In this document: positions 1 to 6,528 of the stretch, one piece after another | Layout: every line of letters starts with the position of its first letter | Numbering within the stretch: the first letter of the stretch is position 1 | Notes under the pieces: model-generated | What the model saw: the letters and a program-made list of their open reading frames with translations, nothing else | The model's database searches: none | What the model was told of the DNA's origin: nothing | Position numbers and translations under genes: made by a program | Assembly: GCA_020026435.1 (NCBI GenBank) | Contig: JAHHQK010000045.1 | Location: 1 to 16,305 of the forward strand | Length of the DNA: 16,305 nt | Direction of reading: 5' to 3' | Origin: Alistipes sp. | Lineage (GTDB): Bacteria; Bacteroidota; Bacteroidia; Bacteroidales; Rikenellaceae

Positions 1-496
1 CGGTCTTGGCCTCGGCCTTCATGTTCTCGATCAGGATGTTCTTGGCCTCCTCGGAGCTCAGACCCGAGATCTGCTCCAGGCGGGTGTTCTGCTCGCGCTG
101 CATCTGATCCATCTCCTCCTGCTTGCGCTCGACGATCTGCAACTGGCTCTGCAACTGCTCCTTGAGCTGTGCATTCTCGCGCTGCTTCTTGTCCAGGTCG
201 CGCTGCTGGTTCTGGAGCGCCTGCTCCTGCTGCTTGACACGCTGCTCGTTCTGAGCCAGCTTCTGATTGCGCTCGTTGACCATACGGTCGTGGTCACTCT
301 TAAGCTGTACGAATTTCTCCTTGGCCTGGAGGATCTTCTCCTTCTTGAGCATCTCGCCCTCAGCCTCGGCCTTCTTGATCATGGCCTCGCAACGCTGGGT
401 AGCATTGTTCTTGGCGATGTAGGTAGTCACCACATGGAATATGGCCATACCGACAAGAGCTGCAATCGCACAAGCTACGATAATTGTAATATCCAT
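1..496 (-). CDS. rny: Ribonuclease Y, N-terminal part (runs off the window edge)
   Basis: RNase Y is a membrane-anchored endoribonuclease that starts mRNA decay. Only the first 165 codons are visible. The start at 496 gives MDITIIVACAIAALVG, a single N-terminal membrane segment (about residues 3-22). A long charged coiled coil rich in K, E, Q and R follows from about residue 30 to the edge, containing phrases such as KKEKILQAKEKF and EEAKNILIENM. This anchor plus coiled coil is typical of the family; the KH and HD catalytic domains would lie beyond position 1 and cannot be checked. No TAnnTTTG box lies in the short leader (497-563), so the gene may rely on read-through from the RNA gene upstream or on a promoter I do not recognise. 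Other coiled-coil membrane proteins are possible but less likely. Confidence 0.88.
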   Translation of the reverse strand, partial: MDITIIVACAIAALVGMAIFHVVTTYIAKNNATQRCEAMIKKAEAEGEMLKKEKILQAKEKFVQLKSDHDRMVNERNQKLAQNEQRVKQQEQALQNQQRDLDKKQRENAQLKEQLQSQLQIVERKQEEMDQMQREQNTRLEQISGLSSEEAKNILIENMKAEAKT

Positions 497-563
497 TGAT
501 TTTTACTCGTTTTTTGTTGTTTATAATTTATGTTTTCAGGTTTCTTACCGTTTGATTTACAAT

Positions 564-775
564 AAAAAAAACCGCATAGAGTTCCTTATTCTTGTTTGAC
601 GAATCTGCAAGATTAGTCATGTGTGGGGGCTCCGATAATCGCAATCTTCCAACGACACGCGCACGTGCACCCCGAAGGGTTAAGGCCTGATTTTGAAGCA
701 TCGTGAGTTGCCCCAATGTAAAAAGTGTTCAGTTTCGCAAAGCTTTAAGGAATCTATGCGGGTAGATTCTTCTTT
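564..775 (-). ncRNA. ssrS: Probable 6S RNA (RNA polymerase regulator)
   Basis: 6S RNA is a long, mostly double-stranded RNA that mimics an open promoter and binds RNA polymerase. Positions 572-587 and 746-761 can pair over about 16 bp with one bulge (CCGCATAG against CTATGCGG, then TTCCTTA against TAAGGAA), closing a domain of roughly 190 nt. On the minus strand the 3' arm runs straight into a U-run (571-562), so the closing stem doubles as the terminator. Inside, a CCC-TTCG-GGG tetraloop hairpin lies near 677-688 and little coding potential is seen. The position beside zapA matches the known zapA-ssrS linkage of enterobacteria. The 5' end is uncertain: it is 761-775 depending on the promoter, and no clean TAnnTTTG box is present. 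No covariance search was possible. Confidence 0.62.
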
Positions 776-789
776 ATATAACAAAGAAC

Positions 790-1412
790 GTATTTCGTAT
801 TCCTCCTTTTTCCGAGGAATCCTCTCTCTATCTCCAAGCGGATCCATCCGCTCCCTTCGCCCGGGGGACTTCGTTACACACCTCCTCCCGTTGCATCCTT
901 CTCCCCGTTTTCTTCCGGGAAACCGGAATCTTCCGCTCCGGCAGAACGTCCCGTCCGTAACTTACGACCCGAGGCCCGGTCCCAAAGACCTCCCCCAGCC
1001 GGGATGTTCCATAAAAGAATGCCTCCAACTACGGAATCCGATACACCGTCATGTAGCTTTTTCCTTAGTCCTGCGGCCGCGACATCCGGGATGATTGCCC
1101 TCGAGGAGCAACTCCCCTTCGGTCCTTCCGATCTTCCGATCCCGGACCGATTCTTCGACAACCGGATCTCCGTATTGCTCTCATCTTCCGACCCTCGCCA
1201 TCCGCAGGCTCCGATGCCCGAAGCACCGAGGCCCTCTCCGACGTTTTTCCGCCGGCCGGCACAGATCGGGCCGCACGATGCGGATTGTCTCCGCCACGAC
1301 CCGGGTCGTTCATTATTCGTTTATCTCATCACTTCTCGTCCTCAAGGATTGCTCCCCGTCCGATTTTCCTCTCTCTCCCACAGGCTTCCGGCCCGCCCCA
1401 CCTTGCAACGTC
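790..1412. other. Gene-free, pyrimidine-rich spacer upstream of the 6S candidate
   Basis: About 620 bp with no convincing gene. Open frames exist on both strands, but their translations are low-complexity, P/S/R-rich and resemble no family I know. The plus strand is C+T rich and unusually dense in the word CCGA between 1128 and 1241 (eight copies, at 1128, 1136, 1147, 1188, 1211, 1218, 1226 and 1238) with few copies of its complement. It lies downstream of zapA and upstream of the 6S RNA candidate, so it may be a zapA 3' region plus the RNA promoter. No terminator with a clear U-run was found. Confidence 0.5.
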
Positions 1413-1715
1413 CTATTTTTTCTGCAACGTATTAAGATAGGTGTCGATTTCCTGATCCAGTTCTTCGAGTTTTCTGAGGTCTTCACTCCCCACCTCCCGA
1501 TGCTGTTTCAGATCGACGTTTGTGATGGCGAATCTCAGCGCCGCCATCGACAAATAGTCCTGAAGCGTCCAATCTCTGAAGTTCTGCTGCTTGATCAGGG
1601 CGATGTAGTTGTTCACCTCCCGCTCCGCCAGACGATACATCTCCTCTTTTTCGCGCTCTATCTTGAGCGAGTAGCTTTTTCCGGCTATTTTGAGTGTGAT
1701 TGCCTGTTGTGCCAT
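1413..1715 (-). CDS. zapA: Cell division protein ZapA
   Basis: ZapA binds FtsZ and bundles its protofilaments at the division ring in the cytoplasm. The 100-residue product starts MAQQAITLKIAGKSYSLKI, the beta-hairpin head of the ZapA fold. A helix with EREVNNYIALIKQ follows, then DYLSMAALRFAITNV, and a C-terminal coiled coil (about residues 70-98, EDLRKLEELDQEIDTYLNTL). Length and layout fit the family. It starts 15 nt after the stop of the upstream coiled-coil gene and is almost certainly cotranscribed with it from the promoter near 2090. The 6S RNA candidate lies downstream. Confidence 0.87.
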   Translation of the reverse strand: MAQQAITLKIAGKSYSLKIEREKEEMYRLAEREVNNYIALIKQQNFRDWTLQDYLSMAALRFAITNVDLKQHREVGSEDLRKLEELDQEIDTYLNTLQKK

Positions 1716-1730
1716 AACTTCAAATCCACA

Positions 1731-2057
1731 TTATTTTTCCGTACAGGTCATACCCTCGGATTCGGACTCCACCTTTCCGAGCAGAGCGATACATTTGTCC
1801 ACCTCCCGCATAAGACGGTTGACACGCATCCGCGCTTTGTCTCTATTCGGACTCTCTCCGCTCAATCCGTCAACCAGTTGCATCCGGGCCAATTCCGCTT
1901 CAAGCACCTTGACCCGCTCCTGCAGACCTCTTCGTTCGACCTTGAGCGCCTCGCATTCATCGGTCAATTCGCGGCATATTCCCGACAATCGCTCGTGATC
2001 GTCGATCAGCTGCCGTACCCGACGCCCGATATTCGTTATAACGCTCTTCTCGGCCAT
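1731..2057 (-). CDS. Small coiled-coil protein, probable ZapA partner
   Basis: A 108-residue cytoplasmic protein starting MAEKSVITNIGRRVRQLIDD. A continuous heptad-like coiled coil spans about residues 12-62 (ERLSGICRELTDECEALKVE, then LQERVKVLEAELARM). A second helical segment follows a short Gly/Ser/Pro break (residues 80-97, NRLMREVDKCIALLGKV). I chose the ATG at 2057 over an upstream in-frame ATG (2117) because the promoter -7 box at 2088-2095 places transcription initiation near 2081, downstream of 2117. It forms a two-gene operon with zapA. Bacteroidota often have such a coiled-coil gene before zapA, and a role analogous to ZapB is an inference from position and fold only. No enzyme motif or membrane segment is present. 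Confidence 0.75.
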   Translation of the reverse strand: MAEKSVITNIGRRVRQLIDDHERLSGICRELTDECEALKVERRGLQERVKVLEAELARMQLVDGLSGESPNRDKARMRVNRLMREVDKCIALLGKVESESEGMTCTEK

Positions 2058-2087
2058 TGAATTTAGGTCTATCCTGGTTTTCCACTT

Positions 2088-2118
2088 CAAAGATACCAAA
2101 AAGAACGTAAAAAACAAA
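2088..2118 (-). promoter_or_regulatory. Bacteroidota-type promoter of the coiled-coil gene-zapA operon
   Basis: On the minus strand TTTG (2118-2115) is followed after 19 nt by TATCTTTG (2095-2088), a full match to the primary sigma consensus TTTG-N19-TAnnTTTG. Predicted initiation near 2081 leaves a leader of about 24 nt and fixes the start codon at 2057. Confidence 0.8.
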
Positions 2119-2190
2119 AAAAATCGACATTATCGGCCATCCGTCCGACATTCCGCCCCGGGAATTTCATCCCCGGCCCAGGGGCGGGGG

Positions 2191-3501
2191 TCAATCCCTC
2201 AGGCGCTTGCCGACGACCTCTCCGTAGAGATCATAATCGCTTGCCGACGTGATCTTTACGTTGTAGAAGCAGCCCTTCGTCAGACGTTTTTCCTCCACCG
2301 GGATCAGGATCTCCTCATCGACCTCGGGGGAATCGTACTGCGTGCGGCCGACATAGAAATCGCCCTGACGCTGATCGATAATCACCCGTTCGGTGCGACC
2401 TACCCTCCGGTTGTTGTTCTCCAGCGAGATCTCGCGCTGCAGGGTCATGATCCTTCCCACACGCTCCTCCTTGACCTGCTCCGGCACATCGTCCCGGAGT
2501 TTCTCGGCCGAGTAGGTACCCTCCTCCTCGGAGTAGGCGAACACACCCAGACGGTCGAACTTCACATCGCGCACAAACTGCAACAACTCCTCGAAATCCT
2601 CTTCCGTTTCGCCCGGATAGCCCACCAAGAGGGTGGTTCTCAACGCCAGGTCGGGAATGGCCTCCCGCAATCGGCGCACCAGCTCATAGGCCTCGGCCTT
2701 GTTGTGGCGGCGGCGCATGGCCGTAAGCTGATTGTCGGAGATATGCTGGAACGGGATGTCGAGATACTTGCAGATTTTCGGCTCGGAGGCCATCACCTCG
2801 ATCACATCCTGAGGGAAGGCTGCCGGGTAGGCGTAATGCAGTCTGATCCAACGGATTCCATCGATACGGCACAGACGGCAGAGCAACTCGCCCAACATCC
2901 GCCTGCCGTAGAGGTCCACACCGTAGTAGGTGGTGTCCTGGGCGATCACGATCACCTCCTTCACCCCCTGAGCGACCAGATTGCGGGCCTCCTGCTCGAC
3001 CTGCTCCATCGGCACCGAGACGTGCGGGCCGCGGATCAACGGAATGGCGCAATATCCGCACATCCAGTTGCAGCCCTCGCCGATCTTGAGGTAGGCATAG
3101 TGCTTCGGGGTGGTCAGATGCCGGACCGTGTCCATCTCCTGACCTTCCACTCCGCCCAACGCCTTGACGATGCCGTCCCACGTGCGCACACCGAAGTATT
3201 CATCCACCTCGGGGATCTCCACACGCAGGTCGTCGGCATAACGCTCCGAGAGGCATCCGATGACGAACAGACGCTCGATGCGTCCCGCCTTCTTGGCCTC
3301 CACGGCCTGCAGAATCATATTGATGGACTCCTGCTTGGCATCGCCGATGAATCCACAGGTATTGATTACCACCACTTTGGCATCGGTTCTGTCGCTATCG
3401 AACACGACCTCGTATCCGGCCGCCTCGAGACGGGCCATCAGGTGTTCACTGTCGACCGTGTTTTTTGAACAGCCGAGCGTGATGACATTAATTTTTTTCA
3501 T
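2191..3501 (-). CDS. rimO: Ribosomal protein uS12 methylthiotransferase RimO
   Basis: RimO is a radical-SAM enzyme with two iron-sulfur clusters that adds a methylthio group to a conserved aspartate of ribosomal protein S12. The 436-residue protein has the N-terminal MTTase domain with cysteines C11 (TLGCSKN), C49 (NTCGF) and C83 (IGCLSERY) for the auxiliary cluster. The radical-SAM CxxxCxxC motif is C144/C148/C151 (GCNWMCGYC), with IPLIRGPHVS right after it. A C-terminal TRAM domain covers about residues 370-434. TLGCSKN, IPLIRG and AQDTTYYG separate RimO from MiaB and MtaB. The start overlaps the ftsY stop by 14 nt, implying translational coupling. Length is normal. A GC-rich inverted repeat (CCGCCCC with GGGGCGG, about 2153-2186) lies downstream but lacks an adjacent U-run. 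Confidence 0.95.
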   Translation of the reverse strand: MKKINVITLGCSKNTVDSEHLMARLEAAGYEVVFDSDRTDAKVVVINTCGFIGDAKQESINMILQAVEAKKAGRIERLFVIGCLSERYADDLRVEIPEVDEYFGVRTWDGIVKALGGVEGQEMDTVRHLTTPKHYAYLKIGEGCNWMCGYCAIPLIRGPHVSVPMEQVEQEARNLVAQGVKEVIVIAQDTTYYGVDLYGRRMLGELLCRLCRIDGIRWIRLHYAYPAAFPQDVIEVMASEPKICKYLDIPFQHISDNQLTAMRRRHNKAEAYELVRRLREAIPDLALRTTLLVGYPGETEEDFEELLQFVRDVKFDRLGVFAYSEEEGTYSAEKLRDDVPEQVKEERVGRIMTLQREISLENNNRRVGRTERVIIDQRQGDFYVGRTQYDSPEVDEEILIPVEEKRLTKGCFYNVKITSASDYDLYGEVVGKRLRD

Positions 3502-4486
3502 CTCCGAACAATGCTTTTACAAACTCCTTGCGGTCGAACTGACGCAACTGGTCGATTCCCTCACCGATGCCGATATAGCGCACCGGGATGTGGAACTGGT
3601 CGCTGATGCCGATCACCACACCGCCCTTGGCCGTGCCGTCGAGCTTGGTGATGGCCAGCGAGGTCACCTTCGTGGCCTGCGTGAACTGACGCGCCTGCTC
3701 GAAGGCATTCTGTCCGGTCGAGCCGTCCAGCACCAGCATCACCTCGTGGGGTGCGCCGGGAATGACCTTGCCCATGACGTTGCGGATCTTCGTCAGCTCG
3801 TTCATCAGATTGATCTTGTTGTGCAGACGTCCGGCCGTGTCGATCAGCACCACATCGGCGCCGTTGGCCTTGGCCGACTTGAGGGTGTCGAAAGCCACCG
3901 ACGCGGGATCCGAACCCATCTCCTGATGGATCATCGTGGCCCCTGCTCTGTCGGCCCACACCTGCAACTGGTCGATGGCCGCCGCACGGAACGTATCGGC
4001 AGCACCGATCCACACCTTGCGGCCCGACTTCACCAGCTTGGCGGCCAGCTTGCCGATGGTGGTGGTCTTGCCTGCGCCGTTTACGCCGACAACCATCAAC
4101 ACATAGGGTTCGCCCTCACCGGCTTCCGCACTGAAATTATCCTCCGAGACGTGAGCCTCCTCCATCAGCGAGGCGATCTCCTCGCGCAGGATTGCCTGCA
4201 ACTCCGAGGTATTCATATATTTGTCCTTGGCCACGCGCTCCTCGATGCGCTCGATGATCTTGACGGTGGTCTCGACACCCACATCCGAGGTGATGAGTAC
4301 CTCCTCCAGTTCATCCAGCACCTCGGCATCGACCGTCGAACGGCCGGCCACGGCACGCGCCAGTTTCGAGAAGATACCCGTTTTGGTCTTGTTCAGACCC
4401 TCGTTCAGCTCCTCCTGCTTCTTCACGACCTCCTCTTCAGAAGGAGGGGTCGTCTGTTTTTTCTTGAAAATATCGAAAAATCCCAT
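3488..4486 (-). CDS. ftsY: Signal recognition particle receptor FtsY
   Basis: FtsY is the SRP receptor GTPase that docks ribosome-nascent chains carrying membrane proteins to the translocon at the inner membrane. The 332-residue protein has a short acidic/basic N-terminus (residues 1-35), the helical N domain (about 36-120) and a complete NG GTPase. Motifs: P-loop GVNGAGKTT (134-142), insertion-box DTFRAAA (164-170), DTAGR (216-220), TKLDGTAKGG (280-289) and closing GIGEGIDQL. The long acidic A domain of the E. coli protein is missing, as is common in Bacteroidota. The start at 4486 (MGFFDIFKKK) is standard. The last codons overlap rimO. A TAnnTTTG box at 4561-4568 gives a leader of about 68 nt containing short GC-rich hairpins. 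Confidence 0.96.
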   Translation of the reverse strand: MGFFDIFKKKQTTPPSEEEVVKKQEELNEGLNKTKTGIFSKLARAVAGRSTVDAEVLDELEEVLITSDVGVETTVKIIERIEERVAKDKYMNTSELQAILREEIASLMEEAHVSEDNFSAEAGEGEPYVLMVVGVNGAGKTTTIGKLAAKLVKSGRKVWIGAADTFRAAAIDQLQVWADRAGATMIHQEMGSDPASVAFDTLKSAKANGADVVLIDTAGRLHNKINLMNELTKIRNVMGKVIPGAPHEVMLVLDGSTGQNAFEQARQFTQATKVTSLAITKLDGTAKGGVVIGISDQFHIPVRYIGIGEGIDQLRQFDRKEFVKALFGDEKN

Positions 4487-4560
4487 ATCGTATTACGGTT
4501 TGACCGTCTTCGGGGAAAGCCCCGGAGGCCCCTCCCGTTTTTTATCGGTAAATATCTGGA

Positions 4561-4568
4561 CAAAGATA
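4561..4568 (-). promoter_or_regulatory. Promoter -7 box for ftsY-rimO
   Basis: Minus-strand TATCTTTG matches TAnnTTTG. No good TTTG is found 19 nt upstream, so the -33 element is weak. Predicted initiation is near 4554. The box lies back to back with the plus-strand box at 4593-4600. Confidence 0.6.
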
Positions 4569-4592
4569 GCAAGAAAGTTTGAAAAAAAGCGT

Positions 4593-4600
4593 TATATTTG
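4593..4600 (+). promoter_or_regulatory. Promoter -7 box for the exported two-domain protein gene
   Basis: Plus-strand TATATTTG matches TAnnTTTG and predicts initiation near 4607, about 14 nt before the ATG at 4621. This rules out the in-frame ATG at 4579. A TTTG at 4578-4581 is only 11 nt upstream of the box, so the -33 element is unclear. Confidence 0.6.
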
Positions 4601-4620
4601 TGGTATATACGCACGCTTGT

Positions 4621-5604
4621 ATGATGAAAAGAACCTTTTTACTCTTTGTAGTCGCCATCTTCAGTGTGATTGGCGTCTCAGCACAAGATCTGATTGTCAA
4701 GATCGACTCTTCCCGAATCGAAGCCCAGGTCACGGAGATCTCCCCCGAGACCGTCCGCTACAAACGATTCTCCAACCTCAATGGCCCGACCTATGTCCTT
4801 CCCGTATCCGCCATCGAGATGATCCGCTTCGCCAACGGCGAGGTCGAATATTTCCATAAGGATTCCGCACCCGCCACCCCGGCCGCTGAACCCGTACATC
4901 CCGCAGCTCCGGATCAGCCCGCGACGCCGGACCGACCGACCGTTCCCGCCCAACCCGCAGCCCCCGAGCAGCCCGTCCAACCTGCCGCACCCGCTACGGC
5001 CGCACCTGCAGCCACGACACCCTCGACTTCCACTCCGGGCGTAATCTACGAAGCCCGCAAATTCGAGATCGGCGATTACTACGACTACAACGGCATCAAG
5101 GGAGTGGTCTGCGCCCTTTCGGATAACCATCTCCACGGACTGGTGATCTCCCTGGACGAGGTCTACCTCCACTGGGACGAATACCGCAAGCCCGATTTAA
5201 GAAAGACGGGCATCGCCCATAATTCCGACGGCGAGGCCAACATGAAGGCCGTCGAGGAGTACATCGCCGCCAACGGACTGACGTGGGATCACTTCCCGGC
5301 ATTCAAGTGGTGCAAGGACCACGGCGAAGGCTGGTACCTTCCCTCGATCGACGAGCTGCTGCTCATCAGCCACAACTACAACGGCGGCAACCGCGTGCAG
5401 TTCGACCGCCATACCCGCAACAAGTTCAACCAATCGCTCAAGGACAACGGCGGCGAGCGCATGGACCGCATGGTCTACTACTTCTCCTCCACGGAGAAGG
5501 ACGAGAAGGAGGCCCTCACCGTCCACATGGGACTCGAACCGCCCTACGTGATTCCCATTCCCAAGTACAACAAGTTCCTCGTGCGTGCCGTGCATAAATT
5601 CTGA
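4621..5604 (+). CDS. Exported protein with Pro/Ala linker and DUF1566-like C-terminal domain
   Basis: A 327-residue protein of unknown role, probably periplasmic or surface-exposed. Residues 1-21 are a signal peptide (MMKRTFLLFVVAIFSVIGVSA, cut before QD). Residues 22-80 form a small beta-rich domain (EISPETVRYKRF, PTYVLPVSAIEMIRF). Residues 82-140 are a linker dominated by P, A, T and Q with repeated PAAPxQP. Residues 141-327 resemble the DUF1566/Lcl C-terminal fold, recognisable from GWYLPSIDELLLIS (237-250), YYFSSTE (286-292) and the final VRAVHKF. There is no lipobox cysteine. It is transcribed alone, divergent from ftsY and ended by the terminator at 5629. It interrupts an otherwise same-strand ribosomal-protein/ftsY cluster. 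The domain names are from memory of the motifs; function is unassigned. Confidence 0.8.
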   Translation: MMKRTFLLFVVAIFSVIGVSAQDLIVKIDSSRIEAQVTEISPETVRYKRFSNLNGPTYVLPVSAIEMIRFANGEVEYFHKDSAPATPAAEPVHPAAPDQPATPDRPTVPAQPAAPEQPVQPAAPATAAPAATTPSTSTPGVIYEARKFEIGDYYDYNGIKGVVCALSDNHLHGLVISLDEVYLHWDEYRKPDLRKTGIAHNSDGEANMKAVEEYIAANGLTWDHFPAFKWCKDHGEGWYLPSIDELLLISHNYNGGNRVQFDRHTRNKFNQSLKDNGGERMDRMVYYFSSTEKDEKEALTVHMGLEPPYVIPIPKYNKFLVRAVHKF

Positions 5605-5628
5605 TCGCACACGCTGCGTATCTCTTAT

Positions 5629-5662
5629 GCGGGAGTTCCCTTTCGGGATTCCCGCTTTTTTT
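5629..5662 (+). terminator. Rho-independent terminator of the exported protein gene
   Basis: GCGGGAGTTCCC-TTTC-GGGATTCCCGC forms an 11-bp stem with one bulge followed by seven T (5656-5662), 24 nt after the stop codon. Confidence 0.9.
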
Positions 5663-5714
5663 ATACCGCCCAACCCGGCACTTCGTTCCCACATGCTCTG
5701 CCTTCATCCACTCC

Positions 5715-5749
5715 CTCATCCGCCCCGCCCTGCCTCGGGAAGGGATGAG
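5715..5749. repeat. Inverted repeat in the convergent spacer
   Basis: CTCATCC (5715-5721) and GGATGAG (5743-5749) are perfect 7-nt inverted arms around a 21-nt C/G-rich loop. No U-run follows on either strand. It is one of four consecutive hairpins between 5629 and 5845. Confidence 0.45.
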
Positions 5750-5761
5750 CCCCCAAAAGCG

Positions 5762-5807
5762 ATCCGAAGGAAGCCCTGGACCGCACAGTCCCATCTTTCC
5801 TTCGGAT
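5762..5807. repeat. Nested inverted repeat with symmetric internal loop
   Basis: Outer arms ATCCGAAGGAA (5762-5772) and TTCCTTCGGAT (5797-5807) pair perfectly over 11 bp. Inside, two 5-nt unpaired strands (5773-5777 and 5792-5796) flank a second stem, GGAC (5778-5781) with GTCC (5788-5791), capped by a 6-nt loop. The element lies just beyond the terminator hairpin of the bL28 operon. It could be an RNA structure in the 3' region, a protein-binding palindrome or a dispersed repeat; the window holds one copy. Confidence 0.6.
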
Positions 5808-5814
5808 AAACACA

Positions 5815-5845
5815 CAAAGGGCATCTCGCGATGAGATGCCCTTTG
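5815..5845 (-). terminator. Terminator hairpin of the rpmB-rpmG-DUF4295 operon
   Basis: CAAAGGGCATCTC (5815-5827) and GAGATGCCCTTTG (5833-5845) form a perfect 13-bp stem with a 5-nt loop, 24 nt after the DUF4295 stop. The downstream minus-strand tract is T-rich but interrupted (TGTGTGTTTATCC), so termination may be partial; the symmetric stem could also act on plus-strand read-through. Confidence 0.72.
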
Positions 5846-5869
5846 TATTTTAAGCTTTCCTTAAAATAC

Positions 5870-6028
5870 TTATTTCTTCTCCTCGAAGAAATCTTTGATT
5901 TTCTCGTTCGGAACGATGCTCTCCTTGAATGCGTAAGCACCAGTTTTCTCCGATTTGACCATCTTGATGCACTTGGTCAAACTTTTACCTGCGCCGGTTC
6001 TCAGCGTTGAGATTGCTTTCTTTGCCAT
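5870..6028 (-). CDS. DUF4295 small ribosome-associated protein
   Basis: A 52-residue, lysine-rich protein starting MAKKAISTLRTGAGKSLTK, with IKMVKSEKTGAYAFKE and IVPNEKIKDFFEEKK. This matches the Bacteroidota-specific DUF4295 family, which sits directly after rpmB and rpmG in most members of the phylum. I recall a Bacteroidota ribosome structure assigning a small protein of this kind to the large subunit (possibly bL38), but I cannot confirm it here. The gene starts 16 nt after the rpmG stop and is the last of the three-gene operon. Confidence 0.88.
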   Translation of the reverse strand: MAKKAISTLRTGAGKSLTKCIKMVKSEKTGAYAFKESIVPNEKIKDFFEEKK

Positions 6029-6044
6029 AGTTCTGTCTTACTTA

Positions 6045-6227
6045 CTATTTAATTTCACGGTGAACAGTGACTCTCTTCAGGTAAGGATTGTACTTTTTAC
6101 GCTCCAAACGCTCGGGTGTGTTCTTCTTGTTCTTAGTGGTGATGTAACGGGACATTCCCGGAACACCGCTCTCCTTCTGCTCAGTACATTCGAGAATGAC
6201 CTGAACTCTGTTTCCTTTCTTTGCCAT
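6045..6227 (-). CDS. rpmG: Large-subunit ribosomal protein bL33
   Basis: bL33 is a small large-subunit protein near the E site. The 60-residue protein reads MAKKGNRVQVILECTEQK, then SRYITTKNKKNTPERLERKK and YNPYLKRVTVHREIK, the standard bL33 core. Only one cysteine (C14) is present, so the four-cysteine zinc site is absent and this is the zinc-independent form. It is the middle gene of the operon, 16 nt after rpmB. Confidence 0.95.
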   Translation of the reverse strand: MAKKGNRVQVILECTEQKESGVPGMSRYITTKNKKNTPERLERKKYNPYLKRVTVHREIK

Positions 6228-6243
6228 GTGTTACTGTGGTGTT

Positions 6244-6477
6244 TTAGTAAACGGTCTTAGCGGCAACAGCCTCGCGCAGAGCGACAGCCAGACCCTTCTT
6301 GTTGATAGTTTTCATTCCGGCAGCCGATACCTTCAAGGTGATCCAGCGACCCTCCTGCTCCGACCAGAAGCGCTTGGTTTTCAAATTCGGGCTGAATTTG
6401 CGCTTGGTCTTGTGGTGCGAGTGCGAAACGTTGTTGCCCACGATCGCTACCTTGCCCGTGATCTCACAAACTTTCAT
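6244..6477 (-). CDS. rpmB: Large-subunit ribosomal protein bL28
   Basis: bL28 is an early-assembling large-subunit protein. The 77-residue product begins MKVCEITGKVAIVGNNVSHS and contains HHKTKRKFSPNLKTKRFWSE and the C-terminal VSAAGMKTINKKGLAVAL typical of the family. Apart from C4, the zinc-binding cysteines found in some bL28 are absent. It is the first gene of the operon, with a strong promoter at 6529-6559 and a 45-nt leader that includes the palindrome AGTTAATTAACT (6486-6497). Confidence 0.95.
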   Translation of the reverse strand: MKVCEITGKVAIVGNNVSHSHHKTKRKFSPNLKTKRFWSEQEGRWITLKVSAAGMKTINKKGLAVALREAVAAKTVY

Positions 6478-6528
6478 AGTGCGTCAGTTAATTAACTTTC
6501 AGTATTTAAAACCCCATAAAAGGGAGTG

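Noticed and set aside
1004..2060. Open frames on the plus strand across the spacer and the zapA region
   Set aside because: P/S/R/F-rich translations with no family resemblance; they overlap real minus-strand genes or pyrimidine-rich spacer.
2153..2186. rimO terminator at the CCGCCCC/GGGGCGG inverted repeat
   Set aside because: The loop is 20 nt or more and no U-run follows directly; it remains possible but unsupported.
3260..4582. 440-codon plus-strand open frame over ftsY and the rimO start
   Set aside because: Antisense shadow of two clear genes; low-complexity composition.
4579..4620. Upstream in-frame start of the exported protein
   Set aside because: It lies upstream of the predicted transcription start and would bury the signal peptide behind 14 extra residues.
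5762..5807. Signal recognition particle RNA, suggested by CCGAAGGAAGC
   Set aside because: The wider SRP core (GGUCAGGUCCGGAAGG and its partner strand) is missing; the segment is better explained as a perfect inverted repeat.
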